From: 73-13 sp035555435
GTDB taxonomy: Bacteria > Actinomycetota > Actinomycetes > Actinomycetales > Microbacteriaceae
Length of the DNA stretch: 27,537 nt
Direction: 5' to 3'
Assembly (NCBI GenBank): GCA_035555435.1
Contig: DATMGN010000041.1
Span: 1-27,537 of the forward strand
Position numbers and translations under genes: made by a program. Within the stretch, counting starts at the first letter, position 1. Each line of letters begins with the position of its first letter. A model generated the notes under the pieces. It had not been told where the DNA came from. It ran no database searches and saw only the letters and a program-made list of their open reading frames with translations. Shown here piece by piece: positions 1 through 7,422 of the stretch.

Positions 1-750
1 ACGGTCGGCACCACGACGGACGGCGCCTCCGGCAGTTCGTCGAAGGTCGGGGCCGACGACATCGTCTGCAGCGACTTCCTCAACCGCGCGACCCCGCTGC
101 CCTCCGGCGGCGTCGTGCGGATCGACGCCGAGATGTGGTTCCGCCCCGACGTGACCGGCACGACGGCACAGAACGAGGCCGCGCAGGTCGCGTTCATCGC
201 CGAGCTCAGCGAGGTCGATCTCAACGCGATCGGCTCGCCCCTGTGCACCAACACGCTCACGATCGGTCCGGTCGACCCGTCCAACGGCGGCGGCACTGGA
301 GGCAGTGGCGGCAGCTCCGGCACGACGCCGAGCGACGGCGGCACGACGGGCGGCGGCGCGGGTCCCGGCACCGGGACCGGCGGCGCGGGCACTGGGCCCG
401 GCACGACGCCCGGCGCGTCCGGCGCGAGCTCGACCGGTTCGATCGCCGGCGGCGCCTTCGAGTTCGGCTGGGGCGGCCCGCGACCCTTCGCCGACCTCGA
501 CGAGAATCTCGCGTTCAATACGGTGCAGTGGTGGGAGGAGTATGCCATCTTTGTGCTGATAGGCGCGGCAGTCGCTGGAGCATTCGCCCGCATATACGTC
601 CAGCGCCGCTGGGTCGTCGTCGACCGTGGGACAGGGGAACCTCAATGGCAAGGCAGCAAGCGACCGATTCCGGCCGCCGCGAGAAGGGCGTCTGGTCGTA
701 CATCGCGGCCGGAGTCAGCGCCGGTCTTCTCCTCATCGTCGTCGGCATAG
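1..750 (+). CDS. C-terminal part of a membrane-anchored surface protein, likely a SipW-dependent (TasA/CalY-like) substrate
   Basis: The reading frame is open from the first base, so the N-terminus lies outside the window; 249 residues are visible. Roughly residues 20-85 form a compact domain with two cysteines. Residues about 95-145 are a low-complexity Gly/Ser/Thr/Pro linker. Residues about 180-198 are one hydrophobic helix (EYAIFVLIGAAVAGAF), followed by a basic tail, which fits a type I membrane anchor or a sortase-like layout without an LPxTG motif. The next gene is a SipW-type signal peptidase, the usual partner of TasA/CalY-like fibre or matrix proteins, so this protein is inferred to be its substrate. 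I do not recognise the family from the sequence alone. The last 35 or so codons overlap the signal peptidase gene by 106 bp and look compositionally unlike the rest. Confidence 0.7.
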   Translation, partial: TVGTTTDGASGSSSKVGADDIVCSDFLNRATPLPSGGVVRIDAEMWFRPDVTGTTAQNEAAQVAFIAELSEVDLNAIGSPLCTNTLTIGPVDPSNGGGTGGSGGSSGTTPSDGGTTGGGAGPGTGTGGAGTGPGTTPGASGASSTGSIAGGAFEFGWGGPRPFADLDENLAFNTVQWWEEYAIFVLIGAAVAGAFARIYVQRRWVVVDRGTGEPQWQGSKRPIPAAARRASGRTSRPESAPVFSSSSSA

Positions 751-1235
751 CCGCTGCCGTCATCGTCGTCCCCTGGGCGACGAACTCCGTCCCGCTCACG
801 GTCCTGACGAAGTCGATGGAGCCGACGTACCCGCCCGGCACCCTCGTCATCGTCAAGCCGACCGCGCCGCAGGACATCCGCATCGGTGACGTCATCACCT
901 ATCAGATCGCGCCCGGCCAGCCCGAGTACATCACGCACCGGGTCATCGCCATCTCCCGCTCGACCGGCGGCGAGCTGAGCTTCACGACCAAGGGCGACAA
1001 CAACGGCACCGCCGACGAGGCGGCGATCCTCCCTGAGCAGGTCCAGGGCACCGTCTGGTACTCGGTGCCATGGATCGGCTACCTCAACAACGCGGTCGGC
1101 GGCGGCGGCAAGACGTGGCTCGTGATCGGCCTCGCCGTCCTGCTCTTCGCCTACGCGGGGTGGCAGTTCATCGGCGGCCTGTTCGACCGCAAGAGCAAGA
1201 AGGACGCGGCCGCGCAGGCCGACAGCACCGCGTAA
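645..1235 (+). CDS. sipW: SipW/ER-type signal peptidase I (family S26B)
   Basis: This is a 196-residue membrane peptidase that removes signal peptides from exported proteins. A hydrophobic helix at residues about 19-43 is followed by the catalytic box KSMEPT with Ser57. The THRV motif places His98 where E. coli-type enzymes carry Lys, which marks the Ser-His archaeal/SipW branch. The KGDNN motif (Asp118) is the conserved box E. A second helix at residues about 157-179 is followed by a short charged cytoplasmic tail. The ATG at 645 was chosen because AGGGGA lies 6-8 nt upstream and because longer upstream reading in this frame is Arg-rich shadow sequence. The gene overlaps the upstream surface-protein gene by 106 bp, implying coupled expression. 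SipW enzymes usually process a few dedicated substrates encoded next door. Confidence 0.9.
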   Translation: MARQQATDSGRREKGVWSYIAAGVSAGLLLIVVGIAAAVIVVPWATNSVPLTVLTKSMEPTYPPGTLVIVKPTAPQDIRIGDVITYQIAPGQPEYITHRVIAISRSTGGELSFTTKGDNNGTADEAAILPEQVQGTVWYSVPWIGYLNNAVGGGGKTWLVIGLAVLLFAYAGWQFIGGLFDRKSKKDAAAQADSTA

Positions 1236-1250
1236 GACTGCCCTGCGGCA

Positions 1251-1907
1251 TCAGTGCGCGTCGCTGTGCGCGGCGACGATCTCGCGCCGGTGCGTCTGAC
1301 CCATCTTGTCGATCCAGGCGAGCGCGATCGCCGAGACGATGAACGCGAGGTGGATGACCACCTGCATGACGACGCCGGTGAAGGTGTACTCGTCGCCCTC
1401 GCCCGACTCCCCCGGCAGCACGCCGGCGGGCGGGAGCGCGCCCACCTTGATGAAGGTCGCGAGCAGGTGGATCGAGGAGATCGAGATGATTGAGATCGCG
1501 AGCTTGACCTTGAGCAGGTTCGCGTTGACGTGGTTGAGCCAGTCGGGCTGGTCGGGGTGGTCCTGGATCCCGGTCTTGGAGACGAAGATCTCATAGCCGC
1601 CGATGATGACCATGATGAGCAGGTTCGCGATCATCACGACGTCGATGAGGCCGAGCACGGCGAGCATGATCGTCGCCTCATCCATCGGGTGATGGCCGGG
1701 GTCGAAGATCCCGAGCCACACCTCTTCGACCAGGTGCACGAGGTCGATCCAGAACACGACGACGTAGACGAGCTGCGCGACGATGAGGCCGATGTAGAGC
1801 GGCGCCTGGAGCCAGCGGCTCGCGAAGATGATGGCGGCGAGGGCCCGTGGCGTGCGTCGGACGGGGCCCCGGCGCACCTGCGCCTCGGGCGGCAGCAGGT
1901 CGGTCAT
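1251..1907 (-). CDS. yqhA: YqhA/UPF0114 family membrane protein (TIGR00645)
   Basis: A 218-residue inner-membrane protein of unknown function in the YqhA (UPF0114) family. Recognisable features are the N-terminal helix beginning RWLQAPLYIGL, the central DVVMIANLLIMVIIGGYE segment, the VNANLLKVKLAISIISISSIHLL segment, and a C-terminal helix ending in WIDKMGQTH. The length is normal for the family, with about four membrane segments. A start at GTG 1913 is possible. ATG 1907 is preferred because TAAATT at 1919-1914 (minus strand) lies 6 nt upstream as a -10 box, so the mRNA would be leaderless, and no Shine-Dalgarno sequence is present. The gene is convergent with sipW, with 15 bp between the stop codons, and divergent from the terC riboswitch region. 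Confidence 0.85.
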   Translation of the reverse strand: MTDLLPPEAQVRRGPVRRTPRALAAIIFASRWLQAPLYIGLIVAQLVYVVVFWIDLVHLVEEVWLGIFDPGHHPMDEATIMLAVLGLIDVVMIANLLIMVIIGGYEIFVSKTGIQDHPDQPDWLNHVNANLLKVKLAISIISISSIHLLATFIKVGALPPAGVLPGESGEGDEYTFTGVVMQVVIHLAFIVSAIALAWIDKMGQTHRREIVAAHSDAH

Positions 1908-1919
1908 TCGCACAATTTA

Positions 1920-1963
1920 GCGGATCGAGGGTTCTGCTCTTTCCCCCATTAGACTCGATCCGC
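1920..1963. repeat. 10-bp perfect inverted repeat between yqhA and the terC riboswitch
   Basis: GCGGATCGAG (1920-1929) is repeated inverted as CTCGATCCGC (1954-1963) with 24 bp between the arms. The right arm overlaps the start of the riboswitch, and the interval holds TAGACT (1950-1955), a candidate -10 box for terC. The left arm abuts the yqhA -10 box. It could be an operator for the divergent promoters or part of an RNA fold. Confidence 0.6.
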
Positions 1964-2056
1964 GAAGGGGAGTATCCCAACTCGTTCGCCTCGTCAGTAC
2001 GGTCGCACGCGGCCCGGGGCAGCGGCGGATCATAGGTCCGCGGGAGAGACGTTCGG
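1961..2056 (+). promoter_or_regulatory. yybP-ykoY family manganese riboswitch
   Basis: The conserved blocks of the yybP-ykoY aptamer are present in order: AAGGGGAGTA at 1965-1974, GTCAGTACGG at 1993-2002, and CGGGAGAGAC at 2041-2050. A closing stem pairs CGAA (1963-1966) with TTCG (2052-2055), and an internal hairpin pairs GCGGA (2025-2029) with TCCGC (2037-2041). This RNA class senses Mn2+ and commonly controls TerC-type exporters, exactly as placed here, about 29 nt before the terC start codon. TGATCCG (2061-2067), just before the ribosome binding site, is complementary to CGGATCA (2026-2032), which gives a candidate switching helix. Binding was not tested; the assignment rests on motif match and context. 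Confidence 0.88.
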
Positions 2057-2084
2057 CTCTTGATCCGACCCCTGGAAGGCCCCC

Positions 2085-3065
2085 GTGGACATCAACCCCT
2101 GGTTCGAGTGGGGCTCGCTCGCGCTCATCACGCTGATCCTCGTGATCGACGTCGTCATCGCGTTCAAGCGACCGCACATCCCCTCGACGCGCGAGAGTGC
2201 CCTCTGGATCGCGTTCTACGTCACCCTCGCCCTCATCTTCGCGGGCGTGCTCTTCGTGATCGGTGATGCGGAGCACGGCGGGCAGTTCATCGCGGGCTGG
2301 CTCACCGAGTACTCGCTCTCGGTCGACAACCTGTTCGTGTTCCTCATCATCATGAACCGCTTCGCGGTCCCGAGGAATCTGCAGCAGCCGCTGCTCATGG
2401 CCGGCATCATCATCGCGCTCGTGCTGCGCGCCGGCTTCATCCTGCTCGGCGCCGCACTGATCGAGAACTTCACCTGGATCTTCTTCATCTTCGGCGCCTT
2501 CCTGCTCTACACGGCGTGGAATCAGGCGTTCACGGGGCATGAGGACGAGGAGCAGCGGGAGAACCGCCTGCTGCGCTTCATCCGGTCGCGGATCCACTCC
2601 ACGACCGACTTCCACGGGACGAAGTTCCGCGTCGACGTCGGCGGTCGCAAGGCCTGGACGCCGGTCATCATCGTGCTCATCTCGCTCGGCATCACCGACC
2701 TGGTCTTCGCGATCGACTCGATTCCCGCGATCTTCGGGATCACGCAGAGCCCCTTCATCGTGTTCGCCGCGAACGTCTTCGCACTCATGGGCCTGCGTCA
2801 GCTCTACTTCCTGCTCGGCGATCTCGCGGAGCGGCTCGTGTACCTCAAGTACGGGATCGCCGCGATCCTCGCCTTCATCGGCGTCAAACTCGTGCTGCAC
2901 GCGATGCACGAGAACGACCTGCCGTTCATCAACGGCGGGCAGGGCATCGAATGGGCGCCGGAGATCCCCACCTGGGCGTCGCTCGCGTTCATCGTCGGCG
3001 CAATGGCGATCGCGGTCGTCGCCTCGCTCATCCGCATGCGCGTCACGAACCGCGATGCGAGCTGA
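2085..3065 (+). CDS. terC: TerC family membrane protein, probable Mn2+ exporter
   Basis: This is a 326-residue integral membrane protein of the TerC/Alx family. The family signatures are visible: LTEYSLSVDNLFVFLIIM at about residues 74-91, the RxxF-LLGAALIENF-WIF segment, and ITDLVFAIDSIPAIFGIT near residue 210. The acidic residues within membrane helices in these motifs are the proposed metal-binding positions. TerC proteins export Mn2+ in Escherichia coli and Bacillus and help metallate secreted enzymes. The upstream yybP-ykoY riboswitch supports a Mn2+ role here. Translation starts at GTG 2085, with GGAAGG six bases upstream. The MFS gene follows after 12 bp, so they may be co-transcribed. 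Confidence 0.93.
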   Translation: MDINPWFEWGSLALITLILVIDVVIAFKRPHIPSTRESALWIAFYVTLALIFAGVLFVIGDAEHGGQFIAGWLTEYSLSVDNLFVFLIIMNRFAVPRNLQQPLLMAGIIIALVLRAGFILLGAALIENFTWIFFIFGAFLLYTAWNQAFTGHEDEEQRENRLLRFIRSRIHSTTDFHGTKFRVDVGGRKAWTPVIIVLISLGITDLVFAIDSIPAIFGITQSPFIVFAANVFALMGLRQLYFLLGDLAERLVYLKYGIAAILAFIGVKLVLHAMHENDLPFINGGQGIEWAPEIPTWASLAFIVGAMAIAVVASLIRMRVTNRDAS

Positions 3066-3077
3066 CATGATTCTCGG

Positions 3078-4568
3078 GTGAGTTCCGACGCCGCCGCGCC
3101 CGCCACCGCCACCCCTCAGCGCCTGTCTTCGGCGCACAAGGTCGTCCTGACGCTGCTGCTCGTCTCGGCGTTCGTCGTGATGCTCAACGAGACGATCGTC
3201 GGCGTCGCGCTGCCGACGATCATGAAGGATCTCGGCGTCGACCCCGTGACGGGTCAGTTCCTCGTGACGGCGTACATGCTCACGATGGCGATCGTCATCC
3301 CGCTGACGGGCTTCCTCATGAAGCGCTTCACGACGCGAGCGGTGTTCATCGGGGCGATCGGCCTCTTCACCCTCGGGACGGCCGTGGGCTCGCTGTCGGC
3401 GTTCATGCCGGTCGAGATCCAGTTCGGGGTGCTGCTCGTCGCGCGCATCCTCCAGGCCTCGGGCACCGGCGTCATGACGCCGCTGCTCATGACCTCGATC
3501 ATGACGCTCGTGCCGCCGGCGCGCCGCGGCGTCATGATGGGCCTCATCGGTGTCGTGATCTCGGTCGCGCCCGTCCTCGGCCCGCTCGCGGGCGGCGTCA
3601 TCGTGACGTTCCTCCCCTGGCCGGCGCTGTTCGACGTGATCCTGCCGCTCGGCGTCATCGCGCTCCTGCTCGGCATCTGGAAGATGGTGAACATCACGGA
3701 GACGTCGAAGGTCCCCGTCGATGTGCTGTCGATCATCCTGTCGATCCTCGCCTTCGGCGGACTCGTCTACGGGCTCTCGACCTTCGGCGATCAGGTGGCG
3801 GACAGCGAGCAGGTCTCGCCTTGGGTCCCGATCGGTGTCGGGCTCCTCGCGCTCGCCGCGTTCGTCTTCCGTCAGCTGCACCTGCAGAAGACCGATTCGG
3901 CACTCATCGACCTGCGCATCTTCCAGTCGAGTGCGTTCACCTGGGCGGTCATCACGATGGTGGTGATGAACGCGATCCTGTTCGGTTCGCTGACGCTGCT
4001 GCCGTTCTACATCCAGGAGGGGCTGCAGGCCGACCCGCTCCAGTCGGGGCTCATGGTGATGCCGGGCGGCCTGCTGATGGGGCTCGCGGGTCCCATCGTC
4101 GGCGGGCTCTACGACAAGATCGGCCCGCGGCCACTTGTCATCCCGGGTGCGTTCATCACGACGATCGCGCTGTGGCTGATGGCGTTCCTCTTCACGCCGG
4201 ACGCCTCGAAGTGGACGGTCGTGGCCCTGTACATGATCCTGTGCGTCGGTCTCGCGCTGCTCTTCTCCCCGCTCTTCACGGTCGCGATGGCGGGCGTCAA
4301 GCGGCAGTACTACACGTACGCCAGCGCGGGCATCAGCACGGTGCAGCAGATCGCGGGCGCGCTCGGTACGTCAGTCTTCATGGTCATCTACACGCTCGGT
4401 CGCGGCGTCGTGCCCGAGGGCGAGGTGCCGTCGCCGGCGGCCGTCGCGGAGGGCACCCACGGCGCGTTGCTCGTCGCAGCCTTTGCGGCGATCGCGATCG
4501 TCGTCCTCGTGTTCTTCATCCGCAAGCCGGCCGTGCAGGACGGTCCCGCGCCGGTCGTCCTGCACTGA
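3078..4568 (+). CDS. DHA2 family MFS multidrug efflux transporter
   Basis: A 496-residue, probably 14-helix, proton-coupled drug exporter of the major facilitator superfamily. The helix-1 motif reads LNETIVGVALPTIMKDLG (about residues 36-53), the DHA2 D1 signature with Glu in place of the more common Asp. The antiporter motif C reads APVLGPLAGG near residue 165, and the loop after helix 2 carries GFLMKRFTTR. The start is taken as GTG 3078, 12 bp after the terC stop. The ribosome binding site is weak, so translation may depend on terC. A terC-linked position means the gene may fall partly under the Mn2+ riboswitch, but there is no evidence that the substrate is a metal. It converges with the nitroreductase gene across a 126-bp gap that carries two palindromes. 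Confidence 0.9.
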   Translation: MSSDAAAPATATPQRLSSAHKVVLTLLLVSAFVVMLNETIVGVALPTIMKDLGVDPVTGQFLVTAYMLTMAIVIPLTGFLMKRFTTRAVFIGAIGLFTLGTAVGSLSAFMPVEIQFGVLLVARILQASGTGVMTPLLMTSIMTLVPPARRGVMMGLIGVVISVAPVLGPLAGGVIVTFLPWPALFDVILPLGVIALLLGIWKMVNITETSKVPVDVLSIILSILAFGGLVYGLSTFGDQVADSEQVSPWVPIGVGLLALAAFVFRQLHLQKTDSALIDLRIFQSSAFTWAVITMVVMNAILFGSLTLLPFYIQEGLQADPLQSGLMVMPGGLLMGLAGPIVGGLYDKIGPRPLVIPGAFITTIALWLMAFLFTPDASKWTVVALYMILCVGLALLFSPLFTVAMAGVKRQYYTYASAGISTVQQIAGALGTSVFMVIYTLGRGVVPEGEVPSPAAVAEGTHGALLVAAFAAIAIVVLVFFIRKPAVQDGPAPVVLH

Positions 4569-4641
4569 GCGCCGAGATGACGAACTCGTGCACGACATGA
4601 CCTCCGGAGAAGAACAGCTCGGCACGAGCATCATCAGGCTA

Positions 4642-4688
4642 TCGAAGATATCTTCGAACGTCCCGCGATGATCGGACCCGGTCCGATC
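4642..4688. terminator. Two adjacent palindromes in a convergent gap, probable bidirectional terminator
   Basis: A 16-bp perfect palindrome, TCGAAGATATCTTCGA (4642-4657), is followed by a 19-base inverted repeat (4670-4688) with 9-bp arms, GATCGGACC and GGTCCGATC, around one C. The 126-bp gap lies between two converging genes, so termination is the simplest role. There is no T-run. The first palindrome is unusually AT-rich for this window and also resembles a dimeric repressor site. Confidence 0.5.
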
Positions 4689-4694
4689 CGTCGA

Positions 4695-5168
4695 TCACCT
4701 CGGCGTGAGTCGGAAGATCCGTAGCTCTCGCCCCGCCGAGCGCTCGTAGCCGCGATACCCGGGCCAGTTGCGCTCGAGCTTGACCCACGTCGCCTCCCGC
4801 TCCGCGGGCGGCACGCGGGAGGCCAACACCTCGATCCGCCGACCGCGCACCTCGACGAAGGCGTGGGGATGCACCGCGAGGTTCGCCGTCCAGGCGGGGT
4901 GGTGCTCGCCCGCGAAGTTGCTGCCGACGATGAGCATGTCCTCGCCATCGGGGCAGTACATGAGCTCGGTGCGCCGGGGCTGGCCGGTCCGCGCGCCGAT
5001 CGTGTGCAGCACGAGCGAGGGCACGAGCGCACCCGACAGCGGGGTGCGACCGCCCGTGAAGGCCCGGGTGACGCGCTCCAGTCGCGGCATGACGGCAGGT
5101 CCCATCCGGCGAAAGAGCCGGGTGCGGGAGACCGCCGCGACGGGCGGTCGCAGGAAGCGCGGCAGCAT
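4695..5168 (-). CDS. Nitroreductase/quinone reductase family, deazaflavin (F420)-dependent (DDN-like)
   Basis: A 157-residue single-domain protein of the DDN family, split beta-barrel enzymes that use reduced coenzyme F420 to reduce quinones or nitro compounds. The characteristic core is visible: LVLHTIGARTGQPRRTELMY at about residues 52-71, then LIVGSNFAGEHHPAWTANLAVHPHAFVEV (about 79-107), and a C-terminal WPGYRGYERSAGRELRIFRLTP block. Length is normal. The ATG at 5168 lies 4 bp after the stop of the alcohol dehydrogenase gene, so it is the last gene of a minus-strand operon. It may act on a carbonyl, enone or quinone formed by the neighbouring redox enzymes, but the substrate is unknown. 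Confidence 0.88.
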   Translation of the reverse strand: MLPRFLRPPVAAVSRTRLFRRMGPAVMPRLERVTRAFTGGRTPLSGALVPSLVLHTIGARTGQPRRTELMYCPDGEDMLIVGSNFAGEHHPAWTANLAVHPHAFVEVRGRRIEVLASRVPPAEREATWVKLERNWPGYRGYERSAGRELRIFRLTPR

Positions 5169-5172
5169 GCGA

Positions 5173-6279
5173 CTAGAACAGGACGATCGGCTTGAGCGTG
5201 TCGCCGCGTTCCGACTCCTCGAACGCCGTGTTGATGTCGGCGAAGGCGTACTGCTTGACGAGTCGGTCGAACGGGAACGCCCCGGCCTGCCAGAGCTCGA
5301 TGAGCGCGGGGATGAACAGCTGCGGCACGGAGTCGCCTTCCAGGATGAAGGAGACGGTCACTCCGCGCCCGAGGGTCGTCCCGATGTCGATGCCGCCGAT
5401 CGTGCCGGCCTTCGCCGCACCGATCTCGCCGGCATGCCCGGCGGGCTCGAGCGCGTCGATCATCGTGGTGAAGACGCTCGGCACAGCCGTCGTGTCGAGT
5501 GCGAAGCGCACACCGCTGCCGCCCGTGATCTCGCGGATGCGCTCGAGCGCGTCCTCCTCGGCGCTGTTGATCGCGTGCGTCGCACCGAGCTCGAGGGCGA
5601 GTGCGAGTCGGCCCGGGTTGATGTCGACGGCGATGATCGTCGATGCGCGGGCGACGACCGCCGCGAGGACGGCGGACATGCCGACGGCACCCGTGCCGAA
5701 GACGGCGATCGAGTCGCCGGGGCCGGGCTTGAGGACATTGAGCACCGCGCCGGCGCCCGTCTGCACCCCGCAGCCGAGCGGCCCGAGCAGCTCCAGCGGC
5801 ACGTCATCGCGCACCTTGATGACGCTGCGTCCGGCGGCGTTGACGTGGGTCGAGAAGGAGGACTGCCCGAAGAAGTGGGAGTTGATCGCGTTCCCCGACT
5901 CGTCCGTCAGCGAAGTGTCGGTGCCGAAGCCGCGGCCTCCCGCGAAGTTCTGCCCGTAGGACTCGAGGCAGTACGACTGGTGGCCGGTCAGGCAGCTGCG
6001 GCAGTGCCCGCACGACGCCGCGGTGAGCACGACGTGGTCGCCGGGCGCGACGTGCGTGATCGTCGATCCGACGGCTTCCACGACGCCGGAGCCCTCGTGG
6101 CCGAGCACGATGGGGAATGTCGTGGGGATCCAGCCGTCGCGCACCACCGCGTCGGTGTGGCACACGCCGGATGCGACGAGTCGCACCCGCACCTCGTCGG
6201 GGCGCAGCTCGTCGAGCTCGAGCTCCTTGATCGTCAGTGGGGCACCGACGGTCTCGGACACGGCAGCGGTGATCTTCAT
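5173..6279 (-). CDS. Zinc-dependent NAD(P) alcohol dehydrogenase, aryl/benzyl-alcohol type
   Basis: A 368-residue medium-chain dehydrogenase. Catalytic zinc ligands are Cys40 (GVCHTD), His61-Glu62 (GHEG) and Cys170 (GPLGCGVQTG). Structural zinc ligands are Cys90, Cys93, Cys96 and Cys104. The cofactor fold shows VFGTGAVG at about 193-200 and an acidic residue after the second strand (AVDIN), which favours NAD. Overall it looks most like XylB-type aryl-alcohol dehydrogenases, oxidising an alcohol to an aldehyde or ketone. ATG 6279 was chosen by family length. ATG 6291 would add four residues, but GAAGGG would then touch the start codon. It sits 16 bp after the lipocalin-like gene and could supply a ketone to the BVMO of the same operon. 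Confidence 0.9.
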   Translation of the reverse strand: MKITAAVSETVGAPLTIKELELDELRPDEVRVRLVASGVCHTDAVVRDGWIPTTFPIVLGHEGSGVVEAVGSTITHVAPGDHVVLTAASCGHCRSCLTGHQSYCLESYGQNFAGGRGFGTDTSLTDESGNAINSHFFGQSSFSTHVNAAGRSVIKVRDDVPLELLGPLGCGVQTGAGAVLNVLKPGPGDSIAVFGTGAVGMSAVLAAVVARASTIIAVDINPGRLALALELGATHAINSAEEDALERIREITGGSGVRFALDTTAVPSVFTTMIDALEPAGHAGEIGAAKAGTIGGIDIGTTLGRGVTVSFILEGDSVPQLFIPALIELWQAGAFPFDRLVKQYAFADINTAFEESERGDTLKPIVLF

Positions 6280-6295
6280 GGCGGGGCCCATCCCT

Positions 6296-7387
6296 TCAGC
6301 GGAACATCATCTTCTCGAAGAGGGTACGGCCCTCGACGCGGTCTTTGAGGTCGACGAGGTCGATGTCGAGCACCGCATCGGCGTTGAAGTCGTAGTACAT
6401 CGGGTGCTCGCCCGCGTGCAGTGCCTTGGCGAAGCCCTTGCGGTCGGTGCGCATGTCGAGCGACTCGATGAGCTTCGGCTGCCGCACGGTGAGCGTGATC
6501 GTGCCACGCTCGGTGTGCCAGCTCCAGTCGAGCTTCGTCGGGTACTCCTGGTGGCCTGGACCGGGCACGTCGTCGCTCGTCGTGAGCCGCAGCGGGAGCA
6601 GGTCGTCGGTGATGAGCTGGTCGCCCTTGGCGAGGAAGAACGTCGGGATGTTGACGATGCCGAGGCCCATGAAGCCTTTCGTCGTCATCTGGACGTACAC
6701 GAGCGTGTAGTCGCCGATGTGCGCGCGACCCCAGTACCAGTGGTCGAGGAACGACCCCATCAGCCGGTTGCCCCAATTGTGGTCGTGGTAGGAGGACCCC
6801 GTCAGCTGCTTCGTGGCGCCGCCTTCGGTGATCGTCGCGGTCGCGGTGCCGTACGGGACCGGTACGACCCACGCCAAGTAGCTCGTCTTCGCCTTGTCGA
6901 AGTACGACACGCCGGCACCGGGCCGCCAAGACGGGGCGATCCGGTCGATGACGACGTCGGCGGCGACGCCGTCCGCCTCGACGTGCAGCGCGTAGTGCTC
7001 GAGGTCGCCCGTGACGGTGCTCGCGCCGATGCGCACGTCGCAGCGCTCGGTGCTCGCAGCGAACTCGGTGCCCGCGAAGGTCGGCTCGAGGTGGACGCTC
7101 GTGCCGTCGGGCTGCTGACGGATGATGAGCAGGGTCGGGACGAGCGGACCGTTCGGCGCGGTGTGCGGCTTGTTGGAGAACGTCACGACGAGGGTGGATC
7201 CGTCGTCGAACTGACAGTCGAAATACCACCATTCGAAGGTCGAATCGGCGGCATTGGCGGCCCGGTAGCCGTCCTCCCACAGCTCCACGACGCCGTCCTT
7301 GAGACCGTTGAGCTCGAGCGCTTCGCGCTGGGCCTGGCCCATCGCGGCGCGGACCTCGGGCGTGTCCGGAATGTTCTGCGCGTGCAT
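6296..7387 (-). CDS. CrtC/AttH lipocalin-like domain protein
   Basis: A 363-residue protein without a signal peptide. It carries the double-lipocalin fold hallmarks of the CrtC/AttH (hydroxyneurosporene synthase N-terminal) family: WWYFD at residues 53-57, SYHDHNWGN at 199-207, and WYWGRAHIGDYTLVYVQ after it. Family members hydrate carotenoid double bonds (CrtC), and distant relatives catalyse pericyclic reactions in polyketide pathways or bind lipids. No carotenoid gene is nearby; neighbours are a BVMO, lipase and dehydrogenase, so the ligand is more likely a terpenoid, steroid or fatty compound. ATG 7387 is preceded by GGGAGGGG at good spacing. An ATG at 7402 is possible but has no ribosome binding site. 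Confidence 0.8.
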   Translation of the reverse strand: MHAQNIPDTPEVRAAMGQAQREALELNGLKDGVVELWEDGYRAANAADSTFEWWYFDCQFDDGSTLVVTFSNKPHTAPNGPLVPTLLIIRQQPDGTSVHLEPTFAGTEFAASTERCDVRIGASTVTGDLEHYALHVEADGVAADVVIDRIAPSWRPGAGVSYFDKAKTSYLAWVVPVPYGTATATITEGGATKQLTGSSYHDHNWGNRLMGSFLDHWYWGRAHIGDYTLVYVQMTTKGFMGLGIVNIPTFFLAKGDQLITDDLLPLRLTTSDDVPGPGHQEYPTKLDWSWHTERGTITLTVRQPKLIESLDMRTDRKGFAKALHAGEHPMYYDFNADAVLDIDLVDLKDRVEGRTLFEKMMFR

Positions 7388-7422
7388 CGCTGCCCCTCCC
7401 ATGATTGTGCGGCGTCGCGAAT

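Noticed and set aside
305..559. Alternative frames in the Gly/Ser-rich linker
   Set aside because: The low-complexity GC-rich linker opens all frames. Only frame 1 runs from the left edge into a plausible domain and anchor helix.
1917..3881. A 654-codon minus-strand frame across terC and the MFS gene
   Set aside because: It is highly charged with no recognisable motif, and it would cross the riboswitch and two well-supported plus-strand genes.
4768..6348. A 526-codon plus-strand frame over the nitroreductase and dehydrogenase genes
   Set aside because: Shadow of the minus-strand genes, whose zinc-ligand and family motifs are unambiguous.
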